Under the pieces are notes generated by a model, which saw only the letters and a program-made list of their open reading frames with translations, did no database searches and was not told the DNA's origin. From assembly GCF_963678635.1 (NCBI RefSeq), contig NC_087071.1:30616141-30680140 (forward strand): a stretch of 64,000 nucleotides of DNA, written 5' to 3'. Shown piece by piece: positions 44,023-56,030 of the stretch. Each line of letters starts with the position of its first letter. Position 1 is the first letter of the stretch. This DNA comes from Symsagittifera roscoffensis. Its lineage: Eukaryota > Xenacoelomorpha > Acoela > Convolutidae. The position numbers were made by a program, and so were the translations under genes.

Positions 44023-44889
44023 ACTACTTTTAAAGTACAAAAAAGTCTGATTTGCATTCTAAGAAAAAAGTTCGAGTTCCACATTCAAAGATGGAAATTT
44101 TTTTCTCCTTTTCTTTGTAAGATCTTAAATTTAAAAGCATATGGGACTAAGAACGAGTACTTTTCGTATATTTTCGAGCAAGATAATGGTACAAACTTTG
44201 TCTGTGCAGAGAAAGAGCTTCTTCTGTGTACTCGAGCATGGAATGATCTTGCGCCCGCTCTCCTTGTCCACAAAGGCATCGAATCGAAGTATAACCCACC
44301 ATCTTCACCACATCATGGTTGCTCTTGGGAACGTCTTGTACGTAGTTGCAAGAGAGTTTTCTACTACATCCTCACACCCCGTAAGTTAACCGACGAGGTA
44401 CTCCAGACCACATTTTGTCTGGCGGAACAGTCCCTCAATGCGCGTCCACTTACAGCGGTAAGCAGTGACCCGAATGAGACTGAGGCTTTAACGCCAAATC
44501 ACTTCTTGATAAGCCAGCGCTCAGTTAGTTTCCCGTCGATTACGACGGACGAACATTTCGATCATCGAAAGCGTTATCTTCGCGCACAAGGATACGCTAA
44601 CGTCATCTGCACTAGATGGCTACGCGAGTACGTTCCGACTCTCAACAAAAGCCGTAAATGGCACACACCTACCGAACAAGAACTCAAAGCCGGAGATCTT
44701 GTTTGGATCGTTGAGGATAGTAGCCCGCGTGGTTACTACCCTCTCGCTCGCGTCAAAATGCTTAACTATGGCAAAGACGCTACCGCCCGGTCCGCACTCC
44801 TTAAAACCGCAACAGGAGATTTAACCCGATCTCTTGTTAAACTCGCCCCAGTTCTCGCTCCGTTGGGGCCCGAGGATGTTCAAGATTGA
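44023..44889 (+). pseudogene. BEL/Pao integrase C-terminal fragment, array copy 2
   Basis: Same structure as in copy 1, with integrase homology from 44,182. It differs at a few sites, including HHGCSWERL for HHGGSWERL and NKSRKW for NKCRKW. Open to TGA 44,889. A second, shorter integrase scrap lies in the first half of the 311-bp duplication (43,871-43,987). Confidence 0.8.
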
Positions 44890-44911
44890 AAATAAAATGA
44901 AAGCATATCAA

Positions 44912-44983
44912 GACCAGCTAGTCTAGCGGTAACGTACTTGACCTGAAACCGAAAGGTTGCCGGTTCAAATCCCGGTCATTCCA
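44912..44983 (+). tRNA. tRNA-like sequence, array copy 2
   Basis: Identical to the copy 1 sequence, with A-box-like and B-box motifs and the following inverted repeat (44,960-45,029). Same reservations about folding. Confidence 0.5.
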
Positions 44984-47900
44984 AGTAATTTACTACTAAA
45001 AGACTTGGAATACACTTGATTTGAACCGGATAAAAAATGTTTAAGTCAAACTTGTTTTTAAATGATGTTCTGGACATGAACTTAATTAGACTTTGGCCAG
45101 AATTGACTTCTAACTTCTGGCAAGCGTGAAAATCCCCACTTATTGGCAAAAGTAGTGACAATAAAGTCGCTTTCGATTTCGATTTCGTTTAAAAATTGAT
45201 AATTTTGTTACGAAACAGATATTATTCCGTTGTTTCCTCTTAATGATTTTCGATAATTATTGAAGGAAAAAATATATATATTGAACAATCGTGTCTCAAT
45301 CGAGATACATACAGCCAATCTACAGACCGATGATAAACTCGACCGACATACCACAGACCGAACACAGGAGGAAACATGGTCTGCCGACAATCGACGACAA
45401 ACCAGACGAAACCCTTGACGACTCAGTTTTTTGTGAGTGAGAAGTACCTCAGTGAAAGGTGATTGTGCAATTTCACGAAGGTGTATGCAGACAGCTACCT
45501 GCAAGTGAGACAGGAATCTCCCCAACCGTTTTTGATGGTAGAAGTTGACAAAAAAACTATTGTAAGACGTAACTTTTCAGTTTAGTTTCTTCATAAACCA
45601 GAGCTACAATTGTTTTACGATCCTTTAAAGTTTTTTATTGTGACCCATCAAATCCATTCAGTGTGCTAAAATGTTGATTTCATTATGTTTACCGTGCTTT
45701 TGACAATAGTCTAACCTGAATACCCCACCCAGAAAATCCGAAATCCAAAAAAAAAATCGAATATCGAAAAAATTTGACTTAAAGTTAAAATTTTGGTTTC
45801 ATTTGCTAGTTTATAGTTAGTAGTCGATAACTCAAACCCGAACCCACCGTTCCGACCCGTTAGAAAAAAATGTTGTGAAAATTTTTGAGAAAATTTTCGC
45901 AAAAAATTGAAAAATCCGAAATCGACCCCAAATCGTCTAATCTCGGTACCAAACTGACGTAGACGATAAGAAGAAGAAAAAAATTTTTTCGAAAAAAAAA
46001 TAATTAAATTGTCATTTTTTTTTGCGAAACAAAACAGCCCGGCAAACGTGAGCACTGCAAAATTACGCAGTGTACAGACCCCTTAGCACTATATCAAGTC
46101 AATCCCTTTGAGTTTTTGCAACTCCGGTTGTTTCTGAGCAGGTGTGGGATTCTCAAAATCCGGTTGACTTGATTCCCCCCAGATGTTTTTTATCGAGCCG
46201 AATGCCGTCGTAAATGTATATATTAGCCGCTAGTTCGCTCTCTCGTGCTCATAAAACGCTACGTATAGCCGAGCAAAACCGTATATCGCAATAATGTTAT
46301 GCCCTTGGTGGCTTAAGTCTCAACCTCAAGTTTTAAGTAACAGCATGCATAGTTTGGCCCTGTTTGCAATTTAGGTTTCTCGCTGAAAAAGTTCTACGGG
46401 TCTTATTAGAAACTTTTCATTCTGTGGCATAACTAAGTACCAAAACTGCTATTTTTGAACCTAAAAAAGCTTGTAAATTTTTTATACAAACTAATATGAT
46501 TTCCTGAAGGGTGGATCTGATCGTTCGCTCTTAGTCTATAATTTTTTCAGAGTAAGTAGTGATCAGTATCAACATGGAAATCAGGCATTTAAAAGAGTAA
46601 AAATCTACATTTTAATCTAGTTTTGCCAACTAGTGTATATTGGGTGATATTGAAAACGCAACAAAAAATTGTTGAAGAGCAAAAGCAATTCAAAAAAAGT
46701 TTTGTAAATGGAATTTGCTGAATCAATATGATTGCTCTAATACACTGGTGGAGAAATATAAGCGCAAATTTAGGATATTAATCTTCACACTGGCTGTTTT
46801 CATTGTACAGTTTGGAAAACGTTTCCTTCGAAATTTAGTATAAAAAATTGCTTAGACCGAGAGCAAATGAGTCAATATTTGGTTTCAATGACTCACCGAG
46901 GCAATCCGAGTCCCAAACTGCCAATTTTCCTCATCCGTACTGATTTCAATACTTCGCATGAAAAAGACAGAAACGTCCTATTTTAATAAAGTTTCCGCAC
47001 TGATTACTTCCATCTTTTCGCTAAGAACGTTTTAAGTCCCATGAAAACCTTTTTAAATTTGCTGATTCAACAAAGATATCGTTAAGAAGCAAACTTCAGT
47101 GCAGATGAAGAAAACTGGCTTTTTCAGGCCCGGATATATTTGCTCTTGGTCTATGTTTAAAATTTACCTACTTTTGAAAAAAATGTTGCCTGGAATGGAC
47201 AATGAAAGTAGGTACTTTAATTAAAGTAATTCCTAAATTGCGCTTGATTTTGTACTTTAGTGTAGGTAACAACAATTTTTGTCAACTTAATTTGAAAGCA
47301 AACTCTAAAAAGCGTGGAAATTGTCTATATATTGCCTGATTTTTTTCATAAATTTTGTTTGATCCTTGTTTTAGCCACAATCTCTTGGATTTTTCATGGT
47401 CATCATTATAATTTAAAATCAATGTCTTTATCATTTGTTAAAACAGAAAAATAAGACACGAACTAACTGTTTTTCTTTGAATAAAAAATATTTTTTACGG
47501 CACAGTTTTTTTGAAGCGTACAAAAAAGTTATACAACTAAATCTTTTTTAAAAATTTATCGCTATTTACTAACCAAAAATACTCACGTTTCTCAATTTGA
47601 TTTTCACAAGATTTCACAATTGTTTCAATCAAATAACTTTGGGGAAATATGCATGACATTTTCCGATAAAATTTTTTAAAAGTTACCTATCGCCAAGTAT
47701 TTTAACACCGCAGTATTAGTTAAGCAAAGATCTATATTAATTTTTTCTTTAAAACGCCTACTTCACAAAATCGTTCTGTAAATCAATACTAAGAATCCGC
47801 ACTGAAAGTTTTTTGAATTAGAGAAGACAACCAGAGCTAAACTATCTGGAAGTACCATCAAACGACAACCAGGACTTGTCGTTTTTTTTCAAAACAGTTT

Positions 47901-49809
47901 TCCTTGACTTCAGCAAAATCTCACTGAGGCAAGCATTTCTTTCTGAGAAAGTTTGAAATGACGTTTTCACTTTGACAACAAATTCAGGCCTTCAAGCGCA
48001 TTTACTGCATACATTGAAAACTGGCTTCTTTCATGCTTGGAACAAATTAGTATGTAATTAGTTTCAGTTCATGAAAGTTTCATAGCCTACAGTTCGGCTG
48101 ATTGTCTACTGGTCATGTTAAAAACTTTGTTTGGTTTCGCAGTAACAGCAGTTCAAAAAAAACCTTCCGAATTTATTTTGGTTCAATTATTATCTTCCTG
48201 GTTAAATATAATACCTTGCGCTTAAAACCCCAAATATAGAAGGTTAAAACAAGAAAAAGCGCCATTAGGAGGACAAACTGTGCATTTTGTGCATTGTAAG
48301 CGGATTCTCCAAATCGGATCATATTGGTTGCGCAATTCGTAACAATGCTATTTACTTTCATGTCTTGGTTTTTTTGGATTCCTTATATAAAAACTTGAAA
48401 CACCGAAACAATCAAAATCACTCCAAAAAGCAAATTTGCTGAGTCCTCAAAAGTTCTTGCAGAATCCGGAACAGTTTGTGGAATCCGCAAACCAATATCT
48501 AGACATGTGTACAGTAAAATTGAGCTGTTGCGGAAACCGGATAGTGTAAATCTTGTCCACAAATTGTAGATGGAATCCGCATTTTTTTGCGGATTCCATT
48601 TACATATTTAGATGAATGTAGTAGCGTTTTATATTATGTCTTTTCTCTACTAGAGATTTTTGAAATGAATAAGTTACACACAAATTAGTTTTCAAAATTT
48701 TACTTGTTACACGCATGCGATGCGGGACCTTTCTATCATAGTTGCTTCTTCGATGGACCACTCATTACATTGGTTGTGATTTCATCTCATCTCAAACAAT
48801 GCCCTCATAATTTGATTTCACTCTATCGTCTCATCCCAAATACTGCCCTAATAGTTTTACTTCACTCTCCGCCAACAAGATCAGTAATTGGGGTTGATGG
48901 AATTAATCCCAAATACTGATTGATGGAATCAATTCCAAATACCTGTTTCGGCTATAATTACAGCATAAACACGGCGTAAGTACTGCAGTCGTCCAACCCA
49001 CAGCATAAATAGGTATGTTTATGTTGGCGTTGTGTTTCCGAACACTCAAACCAATAACTCCAAGTAAAGAATTTATTCGGTGTTTTTTTTCTCAATTTAT
49101 TGATCGCAAAAGTTTCTTAGATCCCAATACTCTATAACTCTTATATTCCTATGTATCCTAAAAACTCAAGGGTGATACCCGCCGATTTGATTATCTAATA
49201 TTTTAAGACTTGTTTGTGGTTTCCTTAGCCAAGCCTTTGCTTTTAATTTCCGCGTTGCTGTTTATAAGAGTTTCAGCTCCAGCTCCCAATTTATCGAATG
49301 CAACTTCAGTAACAAACAAATTTTGCTCACATTTGCTGATTCCGCTTACAAAAAACGCGGTTTCTTTTTACGTTTGCGGATCCTTTTACAGTTTGCAGAA
49401 TCCACTTAAAATTGCGGAATCCAGAACAATTAGCTATATTCGCTTGTTGCGGAGTCCGCGACACAACAAATGTGCCGACAAAACTTACTTTACAGTTATT
49501 GGTACGCGGAATCCACGGATATTTTCCAAGTGAATTCCACTTATTTTTGGGAACATGCCCATAGTTTTGTCTCTGGAATTCAGGAGCAAAGAGACACAAA
49601 GTGCACAGTTTAGCCTCGTAATGACTTGATTCATTCCATCAAGTATAATTGTTTACTAGATAAGTTAAACTTTGAAAAAGATTTTGATAAAAAAACTGTT
49701 CACAAGGTCATTGAAACAACTATTCATTTGAATTTAAACTATTTTTAAAGTACAAAAAAGTCTGATTTGCATTCTAAGAAAAAAGTTCGAGTTCCACATT
49801 CAAAGATGA

Positions 49810-50604
49810 AATTTTTTTTCTCCTTTTCTTTGTAAGATCTTAAATTTAAAAGCATATGGGACTAAGAACGAGTACTTTTCGTATCTTTTCGAGCAAGATA
49901 ATGGTACAAACTTTGTCTGTGCAGAGAAAGAGCTTCTTCTGTGTACTCGAGCATGGAATGATCTTGCGCCCGCTCTCCTTGTCCACAAAGGCATCGAATC
50001 GAAGTATAACCCACCATCTTCACCACATCATGGTGGCTCTTGGGAACGTCTTGTACGTAGTTGCAAGAGAGTTTTCTACTACATCCTCACACCCCGTAAG
50101 TTAACCGACGAGGTACTCCAGACCACATTTTGTCTGGCGGAACAGTCCCTCAATGCGCGTCCACTTACAGCGGTAAGCAGTGACCCGAATGAGATTGAGG
50201 CTTTAACGCCAAATCACTTCTTGATAAGCCAGCGCTCAGTTAGTTTCCCGTCGATTACGACGGACGAACATTTCGATCATCGAAAGCGTTATCTTCGCGC
50301 ACAAGGATACGCTAACGTCATCTGGACTAGATGGCTACGCGAGTACGTTCCGACTCTCAACAAATGCCGTAAATGGCACACACCTACCGAACAAGAACTC
50401 AAAGCCGGAGATCTTGTTTGGATCGTTGAGGATAGTAGCCCGCGTGGTTACTACCCTCTCGCTCGCGTCAAAATGCTTAACTATGGCAAAGACGCTACCG
50501 CCCGGTCCGCACTCCTTAAAACCGCAACAGGAGATTTAACCCGATCTCTTGTTAAACTCGCCCCAGTTCTCGCTCCGTTGGTGCCCGAGGATGTTCAAGA
50601 TTGA
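49810..50604 (+). pseudogene. BEL/Pao integrase C-terminal fragment, array copy 3
   Basis: Same fragment, with integrase homology from 49,897, present once because the 311-bp duplication is absent. A TGA at 49,807-49,809 closes the frame upstream, where copies 1 and 2 have TGG. It reads VIWTRWLREYV at the start of the C-terminal domain; copies 1 and 2 have Cys for this Trp. Ends at 50,604. Confidence 0.8.
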
Positions 50605-50626
50605 AAATAAAATGAAAGCATATCAA

Positions 50627-50698
50627 GACCAGCTAGTCTAGCGGTAACGTACTTGACCTGAAACCGAAAGGTTGCCGGTTCAAATCCCGGTCATTCCA
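50627..50698 (+). tRNA. tRNA-like sequence, array copy 3
   Basis: Third copy of the tRNA-like sequence with the same boxes and inverted repeat (50,675-50,744). It precedes the BEL/Pao element by about 2.1 kb. Confidence 0.5.
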
Positions 50699-51806
50699 AG
50701 TAATTTACTACTAAAAGACTTGGAATACACTTGATTTGAACCGGATAAAAAATGTTTAAGTCAAACTTGTTTTTAAATGATGTTCTGGACATGAACTTAA
50801 TTAGACTTTGGCCAGAATTGACTTCTAATTTCTGGCAAGCGTGAAAATCCCCACTTATTGGCAAAAGTAGTGACAATAAAGTCGCTTTCGATTTCGATTT
50901 CGTTTAAAAATTGATAATTTTGTTACGAAACAGATATTATTCCGTTGTTTCCTCTTAATGATTTTCGATAATTATTGAAGGAAAAAATATATATATTGAA
51001 CAATCGTGTTCTCAATCGAGATACATACAGCCAATCTACAGACCGATGATAAACTCGACCGACATACCACAGACCGAACACAGGAGGAAACATGGTCTGC
51101 CGACAATCGACGACAAACCAGACGAAACCCTTGACGACTCAGTTTTTTGTGAGTGAGAAGTACCTCAGTGAAAGGTGATTGTGCAATTTCACGAAGGTGT
51201 ATGCAGACAGCTACCTGCAAGTGAGACAGGAATCTCCCCAACCGTTTTTGATGGTAGAAGTTGACAAAAAAACTATTGTAAGACGTAACTTTTCAGTTTA
51301 GTTTCTTCATAAACCAGAGCTACAATTGTTTTACGATCCTTTAAAGTTTTTTATTGTGACCCATCAAATCCATTCAGTGTGCTAAAATGTTGATTTCATT
51401 ATGTTTACCGTGCTTTTGCCAATAGTCTAACCTGAATACCCCACCCAGAAAATCCGAAATCCAAAAAAAAAATCGAATATCGAAAAAATTTGACTTAAAG
51501 TTAAAATTTTGGTTTCATTTGCTAGTTTATAGTTAGTAGTCGATAACTCAAACCCGAACCCACCGTTCCGACCCGTTAGAAAAAAATTTTGTGAAAATTT
51601 TTGAGAAAATTTTCGCAAAAAATTGAAAAATCCGAAATCGACCCCAAATCGTCTAACCTCGGTACCAAACTGACGTAGACGATAAGAAGAAGAAAAAAAT
51701 TTTTTCGAAAAAAAAAAAAAAACTGTCATTTTTTTTTGCGAAACAAAACAGCCCGGCAAACGTGAGCACTGCAAAATTACGCAGTGTACAGACCCCTTAG
51801 CACTAT

Positions 51807-51887
51807 ATCAAGTCAATCCCTTTGAGTTTTTGCAACTCCGGTTGTTTCTGAGCAGGTGTGGGATTCTCAAAATCCGGTTGACTTGAT
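51807..51887 (+). promoter_or_regulatory. Stem-loop a upstream of BEL/Pao element
   Basis: 10-bp arms ATCAAGTCAA / TTGACTTGAT enclose the core TTTTTGCAACTCCGG...TTTCTGAGCAGGTGTG (51,827-51,860). A TATA-like sequence follows near 51,933. The same module ends every array unit. Confidence 0.5.
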
Positions 51888-52008
51888 TCACCCCAGATGT
51901 TTTTTATCGAGCCGAATGCCGTCGTAAATGTATATATTAGCCGCTAGTTCGCTCTCTCGTGCTCATAAAACGCTACGTTTAGCCGAGCAAAACCGTATAT
52001 CGCAATAA

Positions 52009-52530
52009 TGTTATGCCCTTGGTGGCTTAAGTCTCAACCTCAAGTACCAATCAAAACGTGCCCAAACTTTTTTAGACGGCGAATTAGCCCATAGAAATGA
52101 TATAATAATCTGGCACAACCTGATCAACAATTCAATCAGCAAGCACAATAGTAACAACGATACAGCACTCACGGAATTCGAACTGCGCAACATTCTGCTT
52201 TATTACAAAAATAATATTGCTGCAATTGTATATTGTCAACGAGTCGAAACTCCTAATATCTACGATTTGCTTTGCTCAACGGGCATTTTAATTTTAAGCG
52301 TGACTGGCGACTTAATCTCTAAGCGTAAGCAGAAAGACACTCGCTTACTTCGTCAGTACTTCCAAATTCAGCAAGAAACTGACCTTGAACTAAAGTCTTT
52401 CTCGATAGTCCGAAGTAATACGGCAAACTTAAGAAAAATAAAGAATAAAAAAAAGCGACCCTCTCAAAAAAAGCGTCGTGCCGAACGCAACCGCCGCCTA
52501 GCTGTCGAATCTGCAGCAAAAAACGTTTGA
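52009..52530 (+). CDS. Met-less open frame in BEL/Pao leader, basic C-terminus
   Basis: 173 codons are open from a TAA at 52,006 to TGA 52,528-52,530 without a single ATG; the first TTG is at 52,267. The sequence looks protein-like (AQTFLDGELAHRNDIIIWHN, RNILLYYKNNIAAIVYCQR) and ends in a strongly basic stretch (KNKKKRPSQKKRRAERNRR). The array breakpoint at 52,042-52,044 lies near its start, so it may be the 3' part of a gene cut by recombination. Alternatively it is a spliced exon of the retroelement. It lies 255 bp before gag on the same strand. No family recognised. Confidence 0.35.
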   Translation, partial: CYALGGLSLNLKYQSKRAQTFLDGELAHRNDIIIWHNLINNSISKHNSNNDTALTEFELRNILLYYKNNIAAIVYCQRVETPNIYDLLCSTGILILSVTGDLISKRKQKDTRLLRQYFQIQQETDLELKSFSIVRSNTANLRKIKNKKKRPSQKKRRAERNRRLAVESAAKNV

Positions 52531-52654
52531 TATTCTTTGTAGTGTCAATGTATTTCAATTTGTAATTTAATTCTAAAATACTGTTTTCCTTTTTTTTTAT
52601 TTCCGCTCGCTCAAAATCGTAAAACTGAACTTCCCCGCCCCCCTTTGTAAAGTA

Positions 52655-52719
52655 AAGTGTGACGTTCTTTTTTGCAACTCCGGTTTTTCTGAGCAGGTGT
52701 GAAAAGTGACATCACACTT
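52655..52719 (+). promoter_or_regulatory. Stem-loop b just before BEL/Pao gag
   Basis: 8-bp arms AAGTGTGA / TCACACTT enclose the same core as stem-loop a (TTTTTGCAACTCCGG, then TTTCTGAGCAGGTGTG). The arm sequences differ from stem-loop a but still pair. A TATTTAAAG TATA-like motif lies at about 52,769, shortly before the gag ATG. Confidence 0.5.
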
Positions 52720-52785
52720 GACTTTTTAATCCCCTTTTTTCGATAGTTCACAACCGCCCGCTTTTCCTTTATTTAAAGCTAAGTC

Positions 52786-55290
52786 ATGACAGATAAGCAA
52801 GCTCAGAAGCTGTCTAGGTGTTTTGACGGACGTAGGAAATATAAGGAGGAATTTTATAGGCTCTCTTCAGATCTGAAAGACTCACTCTTACTAAAGGTAA
52901 GGACAGTCAAAGTTGAAAGGTCTATCCAGCAGTGCCAAATAGCAATAGAAAACGCAATAAGGAAAAACGACGACCTTCGCATTCTTGCTCAAAAAACGCT
53001 AGAACCTAGCAGTGCTCTCGCTGATCTTGACACTTGGTTGATCAGTATTGTTTGCGCTCGAGATAAAATGCTGGAATTGTCAATTAAGCACTTGGAAATG
53101 GCGAAAACTTTGTTTCCAGAGACTGGAGATGCTGACCCGCAAGCATCGCGAGCTGCTTCAACTGTCAGCCGGTCCACCCGATATAGTTCCCTGCACTCTA
53201 GAGCGTCTTCAATGAATTCCAGTCAGCGCAAACGCGAACTCGAAATTGCAACGTCTTGAAATCGAGCGACAAAATGAAACAGGTATCCGCCTAAAAGAAA
53301 AAGAAAACGAATTGGCTCTTGAGACACTTGTTGAGGAGAACAAACGAAAGCTCAATGAGGCCAAAATAGTTGAAAGAGAGTTAATGGATGATGATTCGGA
53401 CATTGATACTGACATCAATAAAACTGCTCTGCCTTCGAGTAGAACACAACAAGTTGTCGCTGAAACCCGAACAAAAGATTGGGTAGATGAAGCACTCGAT
53501 ACACATTCGTCGGAACTTGCATCAACTATAACCATTGTTCCCCGACAAGAACCTCAACCTCCGGGCATCGCCAATTTGGTTTCTTTGTCTCTACCACCAA
53601 GCACGGTTGATCTAATAAACGTCCACCTTTTTCCATCCAGTAGCAACCCAAGCGTTTGCCTACCATTACAATCGGTGGTATCATCTACCGTTCATAATTT
53701 GAAGATTCCTTCTCAACCTCTCCCACCGCCGCCGCCACCACCCCTGCCCCCGTCCTCGCCCCGCTTCCTTTCATTCCACGTATGCCAGCAGCAATGGTCC
53801 CCACATTACATGCTTCTGTCCCAATTAATACAACAGTCAATACGGCAACCCATCCGGTGAACCTGATTCCTATTACTGCTCCACCAGCGAGTATTAATAA
53901 CTCAACTCGTGTTTCAACAAATCAACCATCCTTCAACCATCCACATCCAGTTCGTTCGTTTTATACCCAATATGAATACCTGGAGAATGGCACCTCCAAC
54001 AACCGCGCCATTTACCGCATCAGATTATACAGTACCTCAGGCGTTAAATACCGTTCAAACTGTCACACCAATAGTGCAACCAGCACTTTCACAATACCCG
54101 TGCACTATTGGAGGGACAGTGTTTTACAATAACCAAGCGCAAGTGTCAACACAGCAGTTGTCTCAAGTCCCCAGCTATCCACATAGTGCCTTAGCTTATC
54201 CGACATCATTTATTCCTCAGCCACACAATTTCGTTTCAACCTCAGTTCAACCACCACCTAATGTAGTAACCCTTGAAGATTTGAAGGAAGTACTAACTTT
54301 TAACCGTAAGGATCCATTACCACCGTGGAACCTTAGGAAATACTATGGCTGTCCACTTCAGTGGTTTGAATGGATTGGACAATTCCGAAGTGCTGTGGAC
54401 TCTGAAAACTTGTCAGATGACGTTAAGCTGCACTACCTTAAATCATTAGTCAAAGATAAAGCTGAGACTGCTATGGCTGAGTTTGCCTATAGTGGTACGA
54501 TGTACAAAGTTGCTCTCATGAAACTTGAGAGAAAATTTGGCCAACCTCAAATAATAATACGTGCATATCTGGACAAACTTTATAATTCACCGCCCGTTAA
54601 GATGCATAGTTCCGTTAGCATCATAAGTTTTGCATCCATGATAGCACGCATAGTTGGAGTGTTCAAATCTTTACATTACAACGCAGACCTTGAAAGTGCA
54701 ACACTTCTCGATAAAGCAATAGAGAAGCTCCCACCTAATATGAAAGAGTCTTGGTCGTTCCACACCGTAAAACGGAGTTTGTATGCTCCGTCTTTAATTG
54801 ATTTCAATCATTGGCTCGAGGATAAAGCTGAAGCGCATGAACGTATGCATCTTTCATCAAATTTCAATAGAAATCAGGATAATTCGGTTCGGACAAAAAC
54901 CAATGTTAAAATGTTTGCCGCAAACTCGCAAGCTAAGTTTGACGCAAATATTCAATATAGTCCATGTTTAGTTTGTAAAGGCAAGCATTCAATTTTTAAA
55001 TATAGCGTTTTTAAAAAAAAACTCCAACACAGCGTGCTAAATTGTGCGCTGAAAATAAGCTTCGCTTTTCTTGTTTTCAAGGAAATCACATGTTTAGGAA
55101 ATGTTCCAAGCCCAATACTTGTCCTAAACCACAGTGCAAGAGCACTCATAATGTGTTACTGCACGGCGCAGAACGCGTTTTCCCTACAAATAACCAATCT
55201 GGTTATGCACCGCACACAACTGCAGCCAATCCCGCAGTTCAAACTCCATTTAGACCCACGACGCAAAACAATACTTGTGGGACATCACTT
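52786..55290 (+). pseudogene. gag: BEL/Pao gag (frameshifted)
   Basis: ATG at 52,786. The N-terminal part is Lys/Arg/Glu-rich and helical (KAETLxx-type repeats absent; RLEIERQNETGIRLKEKENE is a likely coiled coil). It is followed by a Pro-rich linker (eight Pro near 53,730). The DUF1759-like BEL gag domain then covers about 54,340-54,560 (PLQWFEWIGQFRSAVDSENL, LHYLKSLVKDKAETAMAEFA). Cys/His motifs follow at 54,960 (CLVCKGKH) and 55,060-55,160 (CFQGNHMFRKC, CPKPQCKSTH). Frame changes near 53,240, 53,740, 53,900 and 55,000 are best read as indels. The product would form the particle core and bind RNA. Confidence 0.85.
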
Positions 55291-56030
55291 ATGAATCTAA
55301 AAGGACTGATGCCACTTATAAATCTCACATTATCATCAAATGACTCTGAAACCACCGCACTTGTGTTATGTGACACAGCTTGCAGTCACTCTTGTATTTC
55401 ACCTGAACTCGCTCGCAGACTCAATCTGACAGGTAGGAAAATTGATTTGAGTGTCAATGGCGCCAATTGTTCCGAAGATATTACTTCAGAACAAGTTGAT
55501 TTGAACGTTTCTTCTGAATTTGATCCAGATATTTCGTTCACCTTTTATGCATATGTAAAAAACAACATTTACATAGGTTCAGATATAATTAACGTTCGTA
55601 GGTTGCAAGAGAAATACTCGCACTTGGAACCAATTGATTTAGTCGAATTTCGGTACGCTGATGTCGAAATGATTTTAGGTCAAGATGTTTATGAGTACAT
55701 GTGTCCTCTGGAATACTGCCAGGATAAAAGCCAAAAATCACCTTTCGCCGTTCGCCTCCCATTTGGATGGGTCTTAAGTGGTCCACTCCCTGCCTCCACC
55801 GGCCTGATCTCAACATGCTTGCATTGTAACATCGAAGATGTAAGTTTGGTAGAGCAGGTCAAATCTTGGTACGAACTTGAATTATACGGTACGTATAAAC
55901 AAGTAGATGCCCGATTGTCAGACGATAAAAGGGCGAACAAAATTTTAGAAGCATCAACTATACATGATGGTGATAGATACGCCGTTGGGATGCTTTGGGC
56001 CGAAGACCACTCACAGTTGCCCAACAAACT
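55291..56030 (+). pseudogene. BEL/Pao protease (peptidase A17 type)
   Basis: The frame is open from about 55,042 to 56,052. The protease domain starts at MNLKGLMPLINLTL and has the catalytic motif LCDTACSHSCIS, where the usual DSG/DTG is DTA, a form found in BEL/Pao. Typical A17/DUF1758 blocks follow: VEMILGQDVYEYM and PFAVRLPFGWVLSGPL. A frame change near 56,020 (HSQLPN) disconnects it from RT. The domain itself looks undamaged. Confidence 0.8.

Larger units (their letters stand above)
40339..46327. repeat. 6-kb tandem array, copy 2 (5,989 bp)
   Basis: Second unit, nearly identical to copy 1 over most of its length. It carries the 311-bp duplication (43,677-44,298) and a TACAACTAAAAGT micro-repeat near 41,540-41,585 that is absent from copy 1. 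The integrase tail and tRNA-like sequence are retained. Confidence 0.9.
46328..52041. repeat. 6-kb tandem array, copy 3 (5,714 bp)
   Basis: Third unit. It has only one version of the 311-bp segment and a different short insertion near 47,540-47,625. Its right end continues into the BEL/Pao leader and gag instead of starting a further unit. Confidence 0.9.
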
